A DNA stretch of 64,000 bases from Shimia sp. (GCA_024224295.1 JAAENN010000022.1:1-64000), one strand, 5' to 3'; counted from the first letter of the stretch, positions 9,546 through 19,453 are shown. Translations and numbers: made by a program. Notes: generated by a model not told the origin, from the sequence alone.

Positions 9546-9709
9546 TTCAGGTTCCACGCCAAAAGCCCGAGCGCACCGACAACAATGGTGCCAACAAACA
9601 GGGGCAACCAAGCTGGATCCGTGCTGTGGGGATGCAGATGTGCGCCGGAGTGGGAAAGTGCGGGGCTCGCGAGAGTTGCTGCCATTGCAGAAATAGCAAA
9701 ACGTTGCAT
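9542..9709 (-). CDS. Small His-containing membrane protein between ureA and ureB (55 aa)
   Basis: A 55-codon gene. An N-terminal signal-like segment ([19 protein letters not shown]) is followed by a His cluster ([10 protein letters not shown]) and then one strongly hydrophobic helix ([18 protein letters not shown]) ending in Asn-Leu-Lys. An excellent AAAGGAG lies 8 nt before the ATG, and its TGA overlaps the ureB ATG. The His cluster on the outer side of the membrane could bind nickel, but that is inference. Confidence 0.8.
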   Translation of the reverse strand: MQRFAISAMAATLASPALSHSGAHLHPHSTDPAWLPLFVGTIVVGALGLLAWNLK

Positions 9710-9721
9710 CAGGTGGCTCCT

Positions 9722-10024
9722 TTAGCGGATGGGGTTGTGCACGGTGACAAGTTTGGTGCCATCGGGGAAAGTGGCCTCAACTTGCACTTCGTGGATCATT
9801 TCGGCGATGCCATCCATGCACTGTGCGCGGGTGATCACGCGAGCACCGGATTGCATGAGATCGGCCACGGATTTGCCATCCCGCGCGCCTTCGACCACGG
9901 CGTCGGTGATCAGAGCGATGGCTTCCGGGTGGTTGAGCTTCACGCCGCGTGCGAGGCGCTTGCGGGCCACTTCGGCGGCCATGGCGATCAGCAGTTTGTC
10001 TTTTTCACGTGGCGTGAGTTGCAT
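9722..10024 (-). CDS. ureA: Urease subunit gamma
   Basis: A 100-aa gamma subunit of the urease heterotrimer. [13 protein letters not shown] at the start, [13 protein letters not shown] in the middle and [17 protein letters not shown] at the end are the family signatures. Length is exactly normal. It begins 4 bp after the ureD stop and is followed by the 55-aa gene after 12 bp. Confidence 0.97.
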   Translation of the reverse strand: MQLTPREKDKLLIAMAAEVARKRLARGVKLNHPEAIALITDAVVEGARDGKSVADLMQSGARVITRAQCMDGIAEMIHEVQVEATFPDGTKLVTVHNPIR

Positions 10025-10028
10025 CGGG

Positions 10029-10781
10029 TCAGAGCATCCATGTTCGAGGTAGGTCAGCGCCGTTCAAGTAGGTCAGCGCGGGAATGAGGGATTGGCGCAG
10101 GGCGTGGCCGTCGCTTGCGAGAATGCGTGCGAAGAGCAGGCCATCGCGGATCAGGCTGGCGCCTGCGGTTTGCGGTAGGTGGTTGCGCAAGGTGTCCAGG
10201 TAGCGGGCCGCGTCCGGCGCGGCGAGCAGGAGCGTGGCCATAGCGCGGGCACCACCGGCAATGGCGGCGCGGTTCAGGTGGTTTTGTACGGTGCCAGAGA
10301 GTTTCACGCGGTCCGCGAACAGCAGGTCGCCGTTTCGTTTTATGGTGATGCGGTCAAATAGTTCCGCAGCCTCTACGGTTTCTCCCATGGCGGTGCGGCC
10401 AAAGATCATGGGTTCTACCATCAAGAAGCGTGACGAGCTGTGCATGTCCACGGTGAGGCTGCGCGACAGGGCTGCGCCGTCAAACAGTATGGTTTCTTGG
10501 GGCAGCCAATCCATGCGTGCGCCCGGCGCGAGGCTGAGGGTGCTGTCAAGGCGGCCCGAGCGAACGTCGATACTGCGATAGGCGCGTTCAGCGGCTTGGG
10601 TGGTGAGGGTCAGGTGGCTACCATTGCCTGCGTGAGCAGTGACATCGAACTGATCGCCGCCGGTTATGCCGCCTGCGGTGTTCAGCAGGACGGCTTGCAA
10701 CGCGGCAGTACGCCCGTTTGGGTAGTTGGCATTAGGAAATAAAACGCGGCTTGAGCCGGACAGACGCAGATCGTCCAACAC
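10029..10781 (-). CDS. ureD: Urease accessory protein UreD (start codon uncertain; conserved N-terminus extends to about 10880)
   Basis: UreD/UreH scaffold that binds apo-urease and passes nickel from UreG/UreF. The core is clear: [23 protein letters not shown] and [11 protein letters not shown]. The only canonical start in frame is GTG 10781 (250 aa), but homologous sequence continues upstream (PRAIGTADI, KQRDGLS), giving about 283 aa if translation begins at the in-frame ATC at 10880. That ATC has AGGA 8 nt before it, while the GTG has no good Shine-Dalgarno. Either a non-AUG start or a mutated ATG is likely. First gene of the operon. The 300 bp up to rpe should hold the divergent promoters; no gene seen there. 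Confidence 0.85.
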   Translation of the reverse strand: MLDDLRLSGSSRVLFPNANYPNGRTAALQAVLLNTAGGITGGDQFDVTAHAGNGSHLTLTTQAAERAYRSIDVRSGRLDSTLSLAPGARMDWLPQETILFDGAALSRSLTVDMHSSSRFLMVEPMIFGRTAMGETVEAAELFDRITIKRNGDLLFADRVKLSGTVQNHLNRAAIAGGARAMATLLLAAPDAARYLDTLRNHLPQTAGASLIRDGLLFARILASDGHALRQSLIPALTYLNGADLPRTWML

Positions 10782-11180
10782 GGAGAGGCCATCTCGCTGC
10801 TTGCTGCGGATGTCAGCCGTGCCAATGGCGCGGGGCTGCTGTGCCTGAGCTGGCGTTGATATGGGCGCAAAAGCGGTGATGGCGTGTGTCCTGATGTGAA
10901 GGGTTGCCTTATCGCTGTCATCACACAGGATAGGTCAAAAGATGTGCTGCTGCTGATTTGAGCAGGGTTGAGAGGAGGTGATTAAAAAATAGCCGAAACA
11001 GAGCGGTGCGCCCAAAATATGCGCAAAATGCAAACGCCCGACAGATTGTCCGTGCCCAATTGTGTTTTGACGCGTCAAGGGCCATTTTGCCGCCAGTTTC
11101 GAATCGCCTGAACTTAGGTGTTTGGTGGCCTATTCAGGTCACTCTCAAAGCCCGGCACAGGTCCGGAAAAGGAGCCCAAC

Positions 11181-11870
11181 ATGAGCTTTGATCGCAAAAT
11201 CAAAATTGCCCCGTCTATTCTCTCAGCGGATTTTGCCAACTTTGGCCAAGAGATCCGAGCGATTGAGGATCAAGGCGCGGATTGGGTGCATGTGGATGTG
11301 ATGGATGGGCATTTTGTGCCGAACCTGACCTTTGGCCCGCCCGCCGTAAAAGCGTTCCGTCCGCACGTAAAAACCTTCATGGACGTGCATTTGATGATCG
11401 CGCCAGTAGATCCCTACATCGAAGCCTATGCCGAAGCTGGGGCCGATATGATCACCGCGCATGTAGAAGCTGGCCCACACATTCACCGCACCATTCAAGC
11501 GATCAAAGCGCAGGGCGTAAAAGCTGGTGTGAGCCTGAACCCGGGCACGCCGCTTGAGAGCATTGAGCATGTGCTAGACCTCGTGGACATGGTGCTGATC
11601 ATGACCGTGAACCCCGGCTTTGGAGGCCAAAAATTCATTCATTCTGGCGTCGAGAAAACGCGTCGTTTGCGTCAGATGATTGGCGATCGTGAGATTCACA
11701 TTCAGATCGACGGCGGTGTGACCACGGAAACCGCGCCGCTGGTTGCCGAAGCGGGTGCCGACGTTCTTGTAGCGGGTTCTGCCGTGTTCAAAGGTGGCTC
11801 TGTGGATAAGGCAGGGGTCTATGGCGAGAACATTCGCGTCATTCGCGCGGCCGCCGAAGCGGCCCAATAG
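11181..11870 (+). CDS. rpe: Ribulose-phosphate 3-epimerase
   Basis: A 229-aa TIM-barrel enzyme interconverting ribulose 5-phosphate and xylulose 5-phosphate (pentose phosphate and Calvin pathways). Motifs are [52 protein letters not shown] and the C-terminal phosphate-binding IDGGVTTET and VAGSAVF. Metal His and Asp residues are in place. I start at ATG 11181 with GGAG 8 nt upstream. It stands alone on the plus strand. Confidence 0.96.
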   Translation: MSFDRKIKIAPSILSADFANFGQEIRAIEDQGADWVHVDVMDGHFVPNLTFGPPAVKAFRPHVKTFMDVHLMIAPVDPYIEAYAEAGADMITAHVEAGPHIHRTIQAIKAQGVKAGVSLNPGTPLESIEHVLDLVDMVLIMTVNPGFGGQKFIHSGVEKTRRLRQMIGDREIHIQIDGGVTTETAPLVAEAGADVLVAGSAVFKGGSVDKAGVYGENIRVIRAAAEAAQ

Positions 11871-11891
11871 AACAAAGGATTTGGGGCGGGG

Positions 11892-12416
11892 TCAGTCGCG
11901 GATCTCGTTGGCTTCCACGCCCCAAAGATTTTCTTTGAGAACCCAGCCTTTGTATCCGCCTGCGTTGAGGCGACACCAGTCTGGGTTGCACTCTTCCAGC
12001 TTTGCAATCACGCCATGTTCCAGATGCGCCGCTGTGCCGACTTTTTCGCCGGGGCGCATGGCCAAGGGGAGCATGTCTTTTTGGACAATCACAGTGCGCA
12101 CACCTGACAGTAGGGAATAATGTACCCAGCCGCCTGCGCCTTCGATGTCCCGAACACGCCGCCAGTGGCCGTATTCCGCGGTAATCTGCAATGGCATGGA
12201 CTTGCGGGTAAACACCCAGTCGATGCGGTGCGTACGCGAGGGGCCGCGGCGCACGTTGGCTTTGGAAGCTTTAAGTGACACATAGCGTGGCATCGGCAAA
12301 TTGGTGACCGGCCCACGTTTTTTCTCCATCGGGGCCTCAGCCGCAACAGATGTCGTGAGCGCCAATAGCAAAGCTGCGCCCAAGCTCACGAGAGATTTTC
12401 TACCCAAGGTGAACAT
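11892..12416 (-). CDS. SH3-domain protein, secreted (DUF1058-type)
   Basis: A 174-aa protein with a signal peptide (residues 1-27, LGAALLLALTTSVAAEA). Two bacterial SH3-like repeats follow: first around YVSLKASKANVRRGPSRTHRIDWVF, then AHLEHGVIAKLEE and CRLNAGGYKGWVLKENLWGV. Such proteins act in the periplasm and may bind peptidoglycan or partner proteins. It is convergent with rpe and divergent from the dehydrogenase gene. The ATG has no strong Shine-Dalgarno. Confidence 0.85.
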   Translation of the reverse strand: MFTLGRKSLVSLGAALLLALTTSVAAEAPMEKKRGPVTNLPMPRYVSLKASKANVRRGPSRTHRIDWVFTRKSMPLQITAEYGHWRRVRDIEGAGGWVHYSLLSGVRTVIVQKDMLPLAMRPGEKVGTAAHLEHGVIAKLEECNPDWCRLNAGGYKGWVLKENLWGVEANEIRD

Positions 12417-12525
12417 ATTGCCCGATTTTTCTGCTCTGATGGCGCTTGCAAGTTCTTGTGCCTGACTGGCCTGTGGGGCAGTGTGGCAGCAACGCGCCGA
12501 ATTGGAAAGCATTGGGAGGCCCTGC

Positions 12526-13512
12526 ATGCCAAAGCAACGTCTGAGTGTTGTCGTTACGCGACGCTTACCGGAAGCTGTTGAAACGCGACTGTCAGAACTC
12601 TTTGACGTACGCCTGCGCGATGATGACACGCCAATGAGTCGTGAACAGCTTGCTGAGGCGATGAAAGACGCGGAAGTTTTGGTTCCCACATTGAGCGACA
12701 AGATTGACGCCAATCTGATTGCGCAGGCGGGTGAGCGACTGAAGCTGATTGCCAACTATGGCGCGGGTGTTGATCACATTGATGTGGCCTCCGCCCGCCA
12801 GCGTGGCGTGCTGGTGTCCAACACGCCTGGCGTGTCCGCAGATGATACCGCTGATATGGCGCTGGCGCTGATCCTGGGGGTGACCCGTCGTGTGGGCGAA
12901 GGCGTGCAGCGCATGCAGTCTGGCGAATGGGACGGCTGGGCGCCAACCGCTCTTTTGGGTGGCCGGGTCAGCGGCAAAAGGCTTGGCATCCTGGGCATGG
13001 GCCGCGTTGGCACAGCCGTGGCACGACGGGCTCAGGCCTGTGGCATGCAAATCCACTACCACAACCGCCGTCGTTTGCGTCCTGAAATCGAAGAACAATT
13101 TGAGGCGACCTATTGGGAGAGCCTTGATCAGATGCTGGCGCGTATGGACGTGGTGTCCGTGAACTGTCCGCATACGCCTTCCACCTTCCACCTGCTAAAC
13201 GCGCGTCGGTTGAAGCTGATGAAGCCAGCCGCTGTGATCATTAACACGTCGCGTGGCGAAGTTATCGACGAAAACGCTATGGTGCGCATGCTCAAGGCGG
13301 GCGAGATTGCGGGGGCGGGTTTGGATGTGTACGAGCACGGGCATGAGGTACATCCGGATCTGCGTGGGCATCCCAATGTGGTACTGATGCCGCATATGGG
13401 GTCGGCCACTGTGGAAGGACGGATCGAGATGGGGGAGAAAGTCCTCATCAATATCAAGACCTTCGATGATGGGCACCGGCCACCGGATCTGGTGGTTCCG
13501 GCGATGCTTTAA
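12526..13512 (+). CDS. D-2-hydroxyacid dehydrogenase (glyoxylate/hydroxypyruvate reductase type)
   Basis: A 328-aa NAD(P)-dependent reductase of the D-isomer 2-hydroxyacid family. The nucleotide fold is GILGMGRVGTAVA; the residues after the second strand are HNRRRLR, which favours NADP over NAD. The catalytic Arg lies in INTSRGEVID, the Glu in the following helix, and His in LMPHMGSAT. Length is normal. ATG 12526 is chosen over the open upstream frame. The thpR gene follows by 6 bp, so the two are probably co-transcribed. Exact substrate (glyoxylate or hydroxypyruvate) is inferred. Confidence 0.88.
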   Translation: MPKQRLSVVVTRRLPEAVETRLSELFDVRLRDDDTPMSREQLAEAMKDAEVLVPTLSDKIDANLIAQAGERLKLIANYGAGVDHIDVASARQRGVLVSNTPGVSADDTADMALALILGVTRRVGEGVQRMQSGEWDGWAPTALLGGRVSGKRLGILGMGRVGTAVARRAQACGMQIHYHNRRRLRPEIEEQFEATYWESLDQMLARMDVVSVNCPHTPSTFHLLNARRLKLMKPAAVIINTSRGEVIDENAMVRMLKAGEIAGAGLDVYEHGHEVHPDLRGHPNVVLMPHMGSATVEGRIEMGEKVLINIKTFDDGHRPPDLVVPAML

Positions 13513-13518
13513 ACCTCC

Positions 13519-14070
13519 ATGCGCGCTTTCGTTGGCATTCCGTTGGACGGGCCAGAGGCGGAAGCGCTTTTGGATGTGCAAGGGCGGATTGCCGTGGGGC
13601 GCGAGGTGCCTGCGGCCAATTTGCATCTGACGTTGGCGTTTCTGGATGACCAGCCGGTGGAGATGCTGGAGGCGTTGCACGAAGAGCTGGAGTTGATCCG
13701 GCAGTCGCAGTTTGATTTGCTTCTCAAAGGCATGGATGTTTTTGGCGCGCCGCGCAGCCGGTCGTTTGGTCTGTTGGCCGCGCATGATCCTACTCTTATG
13801 GCCTTGCAAGCGGATGTGGCGCAGGCGGCGCGCCGTTTGGGGATTGGTTTAGAGAAGCGGCGATTTCGCCCACATGTGACGCTCAGCCGGTTTCGGGATG
13901 GGCGGCAGCCGCCGGAGCGGGTGCAGGCAGCGTTGTCTCGGGGAGCCTCACTGGAAATTGATCCAATCCTTGTGAGTGAAATTGCCTTGTATCGTTCGTC
14001 TTTGACGTCGGACGGTGCCGTTTATGAGATACTGAGCAGCTATCCGCTGTTGGTGCAGGGGCTGTCCTGA
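13519..14070 (+). CDS. thpR: RNA 2',3'-cyclic phosphodiesterase (2'-5' RNA ligase family)
   Basis: A 183-aa two-histidine phosphoesterase. The paired HxT motifs are HLTLAFL at about residue 36 and HVTLSRF at about residue 121. MRAFVGIPL is the usual opening. Such enzymes open RNA 2',3'-cyclic phosphate ends or join 2'-5' bonds; the cellular role is unclear. It follows the dehydrogenase gene closely. Confidence 0.9.
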   Translation: MRAFVGIPLDGPEAEALLDVQGRIAVGREVPAANLHLTLAFLDDQPVEMLEALHEELELIRQSQFDLLLKGMDVFGAPRSRSFGLLAAHDPTLMALQADVAQAARRLGIGLEKRRFRPHVTLSRFRDGRQPPERVQAALSRGASLEIDPILVSEIALYRSSLTSDGAVYEILSSYPLLVQGLS

Positions 14071-14140
14071 CCTAAGCTGATTTCCAAGTGGCGACCAACA
14101 CCTAAGGTTGCCGGATTGTCTTTTGGTTTGGGAGTTGGTC

Positions 14141-15922
14141 ATGAAGCGGTTTTTATCAGCAGTTTCGGTTACTTGTCTGTTGGCGTCCATGTCTGGGGCG
14201 CAGGAGGCGGCAGACAGTGTTGCGCCCGAAGAAGGTTCTGCGCTGGGCATGACTGTGCCGCAAAGCCTACAGGACGCTCTGGCCGCTAAGACGCAGGGTG
14301 CACCCACCAAGGCGAATGACTGGATGGTTGCGGCGGCCCACCCTTTAGCGGTGGAGGCTGGCGCGGAGGTGTTACGCGACGGCGGCACAGCGGCGGATGC
14401 TATGGTGGCGGTGCAGGCTGTGCTGGGGCTGGTAGAACCGCAGAGTTCTGGCCTGGGCGGTGGCGCCTTTTTGGTTTGGTATGACGCCAAAAGTGGAGAG
14501 GTGACCACGCTGGACGGACGCGAGACCGCGCCATTGGCGGCCACGCCACGGCTGTTCCAAAACGAAAATGGCGAGACTTTGAAGTTCTTTGAGGCGGTTG
14601 TCGGCGGACGATCTGTGGGCGTGCCGGGGACTCCGATGTTGATGGAAGTGGCGCACCGAAAATGGGGGCGCAGCCAGTGGCCAAGCCTGTTTTTACCCGC
14701 CATTCGCCACGCAGAAATCGGCTTTCCTGTGTCGCCGCGCATGGCTGCATCCGTGGCGCGGGATGCCGAACGGCTGGCCTCCCATCCTGTCATCGCTGGC
14801 TACTTCCTACCCGGAGGCACGCCGCTGGCGGAAGGTGAGATCCTGTTCAACATGGATTACGCCAAGAGCCTGCGCTTGATGGCCGCGCAGGGCGCAGCCC
14901 CGTTTTACACAGGTGAGATCGCGGCGGAGATCTTTAGTGCGGTACAGGACGCAAACAATCCCGGCGTGCTAAGCGCTGTGGATTTGGCTTTGTATCAGGT
15001 CAAAGAGCGACCGGCTGTCTGCGTGGACTATCGTGCGCATGATGTGTGCGGCATGGGGCCGCCATCGTCCGGTGGTCTGACCGTGGGGCAAATCCTTGGG
15101 TTGGTTCAGCCCTACGACATTGCAGAGCTTGGGCCGGACAGTGCCGATGCCTGGCGGTTGATCGGGGATGCGTCGCGGCTCGCCTTTGCAGATCGTGGCC
15201 GCTACATGGCCGATAGTGACTATGTGCCGGTGCCCAGCGAAGGCTTGCTCGCAACTGACTACCTTGTGGAACGCGCGAAGCTATTGGACGGCAGTGCGGC
15301 TTTGGAAGCCGTAGAACCTGGGGCGCCGGAGTTTGATCACGCGTTGAACTATGCCGATGGTGAAACCTTCGCGCAGCCGTCGACCTCTCACATCTCCATT
15401 GTCGACAGCTATGGCAATGCATTGTCTATGACGACGACGATTGAAAACGGTTTTGGCAGCCGCGTGATGACGAACGGCTTTTTGCTGAACAACGAGCTTA
15501 CGGATTTCTCCTTCCGCTCCCATCGTGATGGCGTGCCTGTGGCCAATCGGGTGGAGCCTGGCAAGCGGCCGCGCTCCTCCATGGCGCCAACTATTGTGTT
15601 GAAAGACGGCAAGCCGTCTCTGGTGGTGGGCAGCCCGGGGGGCAGCCGGATCATTGGCTATGTGGCCAAGACCATCATTGCGCATCTGGATTGGGGGATG
15701 GACGTGCAGCAGGCGATTGATTTGCCACATCTGGTGAACCGCTTTGGCACTTTTGACATTGAGAGCGAAAGTGCGGCGATGGAGTTTGGCGAACCGCTGA
15801 CCGGCATGGGCTACAAGGTGAACGCGCGGGACCTGAACTCCGGCCTGCACGCAATTTCTGTTGGGGAGAGTTTGCAAGGTGGCGCGGACAACAGGCGTGA
15901 GGGCCTAGCCTATGGCGAATAG
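14141..15922 (+). CDS. ggt: Gamma-glutamyltransferase (periplasmic)
   Basis: A 593-aa Ntn hydrolase precursor that transfers or hydrolyses the gamma-glutamyl group of glutathione. A signal peptide (FLSAVSVTCLLASMSGA) leads the protein. SGLGGGAFLVWYDAK and LDGRETAP are family motifs. The autocleavage/catalytic Thr is in QPSTSHISIVDSYGNA, and the substrate-binding GSPGGSRII is present. Start ATG 14141 is set by the signal peptide. It is a single gene, 70 bp after thpR. Confidence 0.94.
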   Translation: MKRFLSAVSVTCLLASMSGAQEAADSVAPEEGSALGMTVPQSLQDALAAKTQGAPTKANDWMVAAAHPLAVEAGAEVLRDGGTAADAMVAVQAVLGLVEPQSSGLGGGAFLVWYDAKSGEVTTLDGRETAPLAATPRLFQNENGETLKFFEAVVGGRSVGVPGTPMLMEVAHRKWGRSQWPSLFLPAIRHAEIGFPVSPRMAASVARDAERLASHPVIAGYFLPGGTPLAEGEILFNMDYAKSLRLMAAQGAAPFYTGEIAAEIFSAVQDANNPGVLSAVDLALYQVKERPAVCVDYRAHDVCGMGPPSSGGLTVGQILGLVQPYDIAELGPDSADAWRLIGDASRLAFADRGRYMADSDYVPVPSEGLLATDYLVERAKLLDGSAALEAVEPGAPEFDHALNYADGETFAQPSTSHISIVDSYGNALSMTTTIENGFGSRVMTNGFLLNNELTDFSFRSHRDGVPVANRVEPGKRPRSSMAPTIVLKDGKPSLVVGSPGGSRIIGYVAKTIIAHLDWGMDVQQAIDLPHLVNRFGTFDIESESAAMEFGEPLTGMGYKVNARDLNSGLHAISVGESLQGGADNRREGLAYGE

Positions 15923-15990
15923 CCGCGCTTGACCTTGGGATAGGTGCCGCGTAGCCATGGCGCAACTTGTCATGCTGAAGGGGAGTGTCC

Positions 15991-17388
15991 ATGGGACAGG
16001 CAGAGGCATTGCCGCGCAACGAGGATGGTATTGCAGCGGCATTGGGAGTGTTGAAACAGCAGTTTGGTGAGGCGTTTCACACCGGCCAGTCGATGCGCGA
16101 GCAACACGGGCACACGACGACCTGGATCGAAAATCAAGCGCCAGACGCGGTGATCTTTGCCAAGTCCACCCAAGAGGTGGGCGACATCGTAAAGACCTGT
16201 GCCACGCATAAGGTGCCGGTGATCGCCTATGGCACGGGCACCTCGCTTGAGGGGCACGTGAATGCCCCGGCGGGTGGCGTGTGTATTGATCTGACCGAGA
16301 TGAACACGGTGGTTGCAGTGAATGCCGAGGACCTCGACTGTGTGGTCCAGCCGGGCGTGACTCGCGAGCAGCTGAATATGGAACTGCGCGACCAAGGTCT
16401 GTTTTTCCCGATTGATCCGGGGGCCAACGCGTCGCTTGGTGGCATGGCCTCAACCCGAGCCAGTGGTACCAATGCGGTCCGCTATGGTACGATGAAGGAC
16501 AACATTCTAAGTCTTGAGGTGGTGCTGCCGTCTGGTGAGGTGATCCGCACCGCGAGCCGTGCCAAGAAGTCCAGCGCGGGCTATGATCTGACCCGTCTGA
16601 TGATTGGCTCAGAAGGCACGTTGGGCATCATCACCGAGATCACGCTGAAGTTGCAGGGGATTCCAGAGGCGATGTCCTCAGCCCGTTGTTCATTTGAGAC
16701 CATCGATGCGGCCTGTCAGGCCGTGATGATGACCATTCAGTACGGCATCCCAGTGGCGCGAATTGAATTGTTGGATTCTTTGGCTGTGAAGGCGGCGAAT
16801 GATTATTCCAAGCTCGACCTGCCGGAGCAGCATTTACTGCTGCTGGAGTTCCACGGCTCGGAAACTGGTGTGGCAGAACAGGCTGAGATGTTTGGTCATA
16901 TCGCCGAAGAGGTTGGCGGCACCGGGTTTGAATGGACGCAGAAAGCCGAGGATCGTAGTAAGCTGTGGCAGGCGCGGCATGACCTGTATTGGGCGGCGCT
17001 GGCGTTGCGTCCGGGGGCCAAGGGTATTTCGACGGACGTTTGCGTGCCGATTTCGCGGCTGGCGGAATGTGTAACTTTGGCCAAGGATAAGGCGGATGAG
17101 CTCGGGTTGATCTCCACCGTGGTCGGCCACGTCGGGGACGGCAACTTCCACATGCTGCCGCTGGTGGATATGGACAACCCGGATGAAGTGGCCGCCGCAC
17201 AGGGCTATGTCAGCTGGCTCAATGATGTGGCGATCGAGATGGGCGGCACCTGTACCGGTGAGCATGGCATTGGACAGGGCAAAAAGCCGTATCTGCGCAA
17301 AGAACTGGGCGGTGCTGTGGACGTGATGACGGCGATCAAAACGGCGATTGATCCTGAAGGGATCATGAATCCCGGAAAAATATTCTAA
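15991..17388 (+). CDS. FAD-linked oxidase, GlcD / D-lactate dehydrogenase (cytochrome) type
   Basis: A 465-aa flavoprotein with the PCMH-type FAD domain (VIAYGTGTSLEGHVNAP, DPGANASLGGMASTRASGT, YGTMKDNIL, IGSEGTLGIIT) and the C-terminal cap and oxidase domain ending GEHGIGQGKKPYLRKE. HVGDGNFH is the metal/substrate His motif. It oxidises D-lactate or a similar 2-hydroxyacid and feeds electrons to quinone or cytochrome. GGGAG lies before ATG 15991. No GlcE or GlcF partners are adjacent, which favours the single-subunit D-lactate dehydrogenase form. Confidence 0.88.
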   Translation: MGQAEALPRNEDGIAAALGVLKQQFGEAFHTGQSMREQHGHTTTWIENQAPDAVIFAKSTQEVGDIVKTCATHKVPVIAYGTGTSLEGHVNAPAGGVCIDLTEMNTVVAVNAEDLDCVVQPGVTREQLNMELRDQGLFFPIDPGANASLGGMASTRASGTNAVRYGTMKDNILSLEVVLPSGEVIRTASRAKKSSAGYDLTRLMIGSEGTLGIITEITLKLQGIPEAMSSARCSFETIDAACQAVMMTIQYGIPVARIELLDSLAVKAANDYSKLDLPEQHLLLLEFHGSETGVAEQAEMFGHIAEEVGGTGFEWTQKAEDRSKLWQARHDLYWAALALRPGAKGISTDVCVPISRLAECVTLAKDKADELGLISTVVGHVGDGNFHMLPLVDMDNPDEVAAAQGYVSWLNDVAIEMGGTCTGEHGIGQGKKPYLRKELGGAVDVMTAIKTAIDPEGIMNPGKIF

Positions 17389-17414
17389 GCCCGCGCTGTG
17401 CAGAGCTATAATGC

Positions 17415-17441
17415 AAAGCCCCGGTGCAGAACCGGGGCTTT
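17415..17441. terminator. Bidirectional intrinsic terminator between the FAD oxidase and panB
   Basis: A perfect 11-bp inverted repeat, AAAGCCCCGGT / ACCGGGGCTTT, with a 5-nt loop. It has A and T ends on both sides and sits exactly between two convergent genes, so it can stop transcription from either side. Confidence 0.85.
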
Positions 17442-17448
17442 GTTGTCT

Positions 17449-18258
17449 TTAGCGGTAGACTTCGTCTTCGCTTGGGAAGCTTCGGTCTTTAACATCCTCT
17501 GCGTATTGGCTGACCGCGCGTTCAATGGCGGGGCCGAGGTCGCCGTAGACTTTCACAAACTTGGGCGTCCATTCGTTCAGGCCCAACATGTCTTCGAGCA
17601 CGAGAATTTGACCGTCACATTCGGCGGAGGCGCCGATGCCGATGGTGGGGATTGGGATTTGCTTGGTGATCTTGGCGGCCAGCGGTTCAACCATGCCTTC
17701 AAGCACAATGGCAAAGGCGCCGGCCTCGGACACCGCTTGCGCGTCTTCTTCGTGTATCGCCCAGGTGTCTTCGTCGCGGCCTTGGGTTTTGAAGCCACCC
17801 ATGACGTGGCTGGACTGTGGAGTGAGGCCGATGTGGGCCATAACCGGGATGCCGCGTTCGGTCAGGAAGCGGATGGTTTCTGCCATGCGTTTGCCCCCCT
17901 CAAGCTTCACCGCGCCACAGCTGGTTTCTTTCATGATCTTGGCGGCGTTGCGGAAGGCTACGGCGGGGCTTTCCTCATAGGTGCCAAAGGGCATGTCCAC
18001 GACGACCAGCGCTTTCTGTGTGCCGCGCACCACAGCTTTGCCATGCATGATCATCAGGTCCAGCGGCACACCCACGGTGCTTTCCATGCCGTGCATGACC
18101 ATGCCGAGGCTGTCGCCGACCAGAATGAAGTCTGCGTATTTGTCGACGATGGCGGCGGTATGTGCGTGATAGGACGTGAGAGAAACAATCGGCTCACCGC
18201 CTTTGCGGTTGGCGATCTGTGGCACCGTGGTGCGGCGGATGGGGGTCTGTGTGCTCAT
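17449..18258 (-). CDS. panB: 3-methyl-2-oxobutanoate hydroxymethyltransferase
   Basis: A 269-aa enzyme adding a hydroxymethyl group from methylene-tetrahydrofolate to alpha-ketoisovalerate, the first step of pantothenate synthesis. Motifs are [55 protein letters not shown] and IGIGAS. Its ATG overlaps the panC stop (ATGA), so it is the second gene of a panC-panB operon. Confidence 0.96.
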   Translation of the reverse strand: MSTQTPIRRTTVPQIANRKGGEPIVSLTSYHAHTAAIVDKYADFILVGDSLGMVMHGMESTVGVPLDLMIMHGKAVVRGTQKALVVVDMPFGTYEESPAVAFRNAAKIMKETSCGAVKLEGGKRMAETIRFLTERGIPVMAHIGLTPQSSHVMGGFKTQGRDEDTWAIHEEDAQAVSEAGAFAIVLEGMVEPLAAKITKQIPIPTIGIGASAECDGQILVLEDMLGLNEWTPKFVKVYGDLGPAIERAVSQYAEDVKDRSFPSEDEVYR

Positions 18259-19097
18259 GGTGTGACAACCCTTTGGTCAATTAGGAGAATATCGCCGAAG
18301 GCAACGGAGATCATGATGGCGGTGGGGCCGGTGAGCGGCCCTTCAATGGCATTGAGCGTTTCTGCCGCGACGATGTCCAGCCCTGTAAGAGTGGCGCGGG
18401 GCTCGGATGCGATGGTGTCCGCGATGACTTTTTGCAGGTCGGCCACTGTAGCGTCGGTTGCGGCGGCTTCAGCAGCGGCAAGGGATTGGGAGAGCACCAA
18501 AGCTGCCTGACGGTCTTCAGTTGAGAGGCGCACGTTGCGCGAGGACATGGCAAGGCCGTCCTCTTCGCGTACAGTGGGGGCACCGACGATGGTCAGAGGC
18601 ATGTGCAAATCTGCGACCATGCGCTTGATAACCTGAAGCTGCTGGTAGTCCTTTTCACCAAAGACAGCCACATCGGGTTGCACGATGTTGAACAGCCGGG
18701 CGACCACAGTGGTCACACCGCGGAAATGCCCCGGGCGGACTTCGCCGTGAAGTACGTTGGCCAATCGCGTGGTTTCCACAATGGTCTCGTCGCCTGTGGG
18801 GTACATGGTCTCCACTTCCGGCATGAAAACGACCGCAACGCCTGCGTTACGCAGCATGGCGAGGTCGCGCTCTTCGTCACGGGGGTAGGCATCCAGATCG
18901 GCGCTTTCGCCAAATTGGGTGGGGTTCACAAAGATTGACACGACCACATGGTCTGCCTCCGCCTTGGCGGTCTCTACAAGCGACATATGACCCGCGTGCA
19001 GAAAACCCATGGTCGGCACCATAGACACGGTTTCGCCGGTGGCGCGAAGCTCTTTGACTGCCGCGCGGCAATCCGAAATCGAGCGGCAAATACGCAT
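18255..19097 (-). CDS. panC: Pantothenate synthetase
   Basis: A 280-aa adenylate-forming ligase joining pantoate and beta-alanine. The HIGH-like motif is [11 protein letters not shown], followed by [39 protein letters not shown] and the KMSKS-like [14 protein letters not shown]. Start ATG 19097 has GGGAGA upstream; the longer frame is not PanC-like. It is the first gene of the panCB operon. Confidence 0.96.
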   Translation of the reverse strand: MRICRSISDCRAAVKELRATGETVSMVPTMGFLHAGHMSLVETAKAEADHVVVSIFVNPTQFGESADLDAYPRDEERDLAMLRNAGVAVVFMPEVETMYPTGDETIVETTRLANVLHGEVRPGHFRGVTTVVARLFNIVQPDVAVFGEKDYQQLQVIKRMVADLHMPLTIVGAPTVREEDGLAMSSRNVRLSTEDRQAALVLSQSLAAAEAAATDATVADLQKVIADTIASEPRATLTGLDIVAAETLNAIEGPLTGPTAIMISVAFGDILLIDQRVVTP

Positions 19098-19281
19098 TCT
19101 TGCCTGTCTCCCTTCAAGGTGGTTGTGGGGTGTAATGCCCCCGCTGCGATGCAGCAAGGCTTTTTGCGCCTACGTGGCGTCTCTTGGGTTCGCCATGGGA
19201 GAGAAGTGTCCCCGTTTGACCACGTTACAGACAAAGCGCGCTGAGGCAGGTTGGAGTTGCAAAGAACCATAGGAGGTACAA

Positions 19282-19422
19282 ATGGGAAAATTTTCAGGAA
19301 ATGAACGCTTTCAAGAGGAAACCGACAATCGGTCCAGGCAGCTAGATCCAGAACATGACGCTTATTGGCAATCGCGGGGCGAAGATAGTCGCCCTGAAGA
19401 TTGGGACAGTGACAGCGAGTGA
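19282..19422 (+). CDS. Small acidic ORF (46 aa), unknown
   Basis: ATG at 19282 is preceded by a near-perfect AGGAGGT with a 5-nt spacer. The product is strongly hydrophilic and acidic (RFQEETDNRSRQLDPEHDAY, ending EDWDSDSE), with no signal or membrane segment. It lies alone between divergently placed panC and the downstream unknown gene, which is on the other strand. I do not recognise it. The ribosome-binding site is the main evidence. Confidence 0.55.
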   Translation: MGKFSGNERFQEETDNRSRQLDPEHDAYWQSRGEDSRPEDWDSDSE

Positions 19423-19453
19423 TCGGCGTGCCGTTGAAGGGTCACGTGACCCT

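Noticed and set aside
17398-18510. 370-codon plus-strand ORF across panB
   Set aside because: Antisense to panB and panC, both unambiguous.
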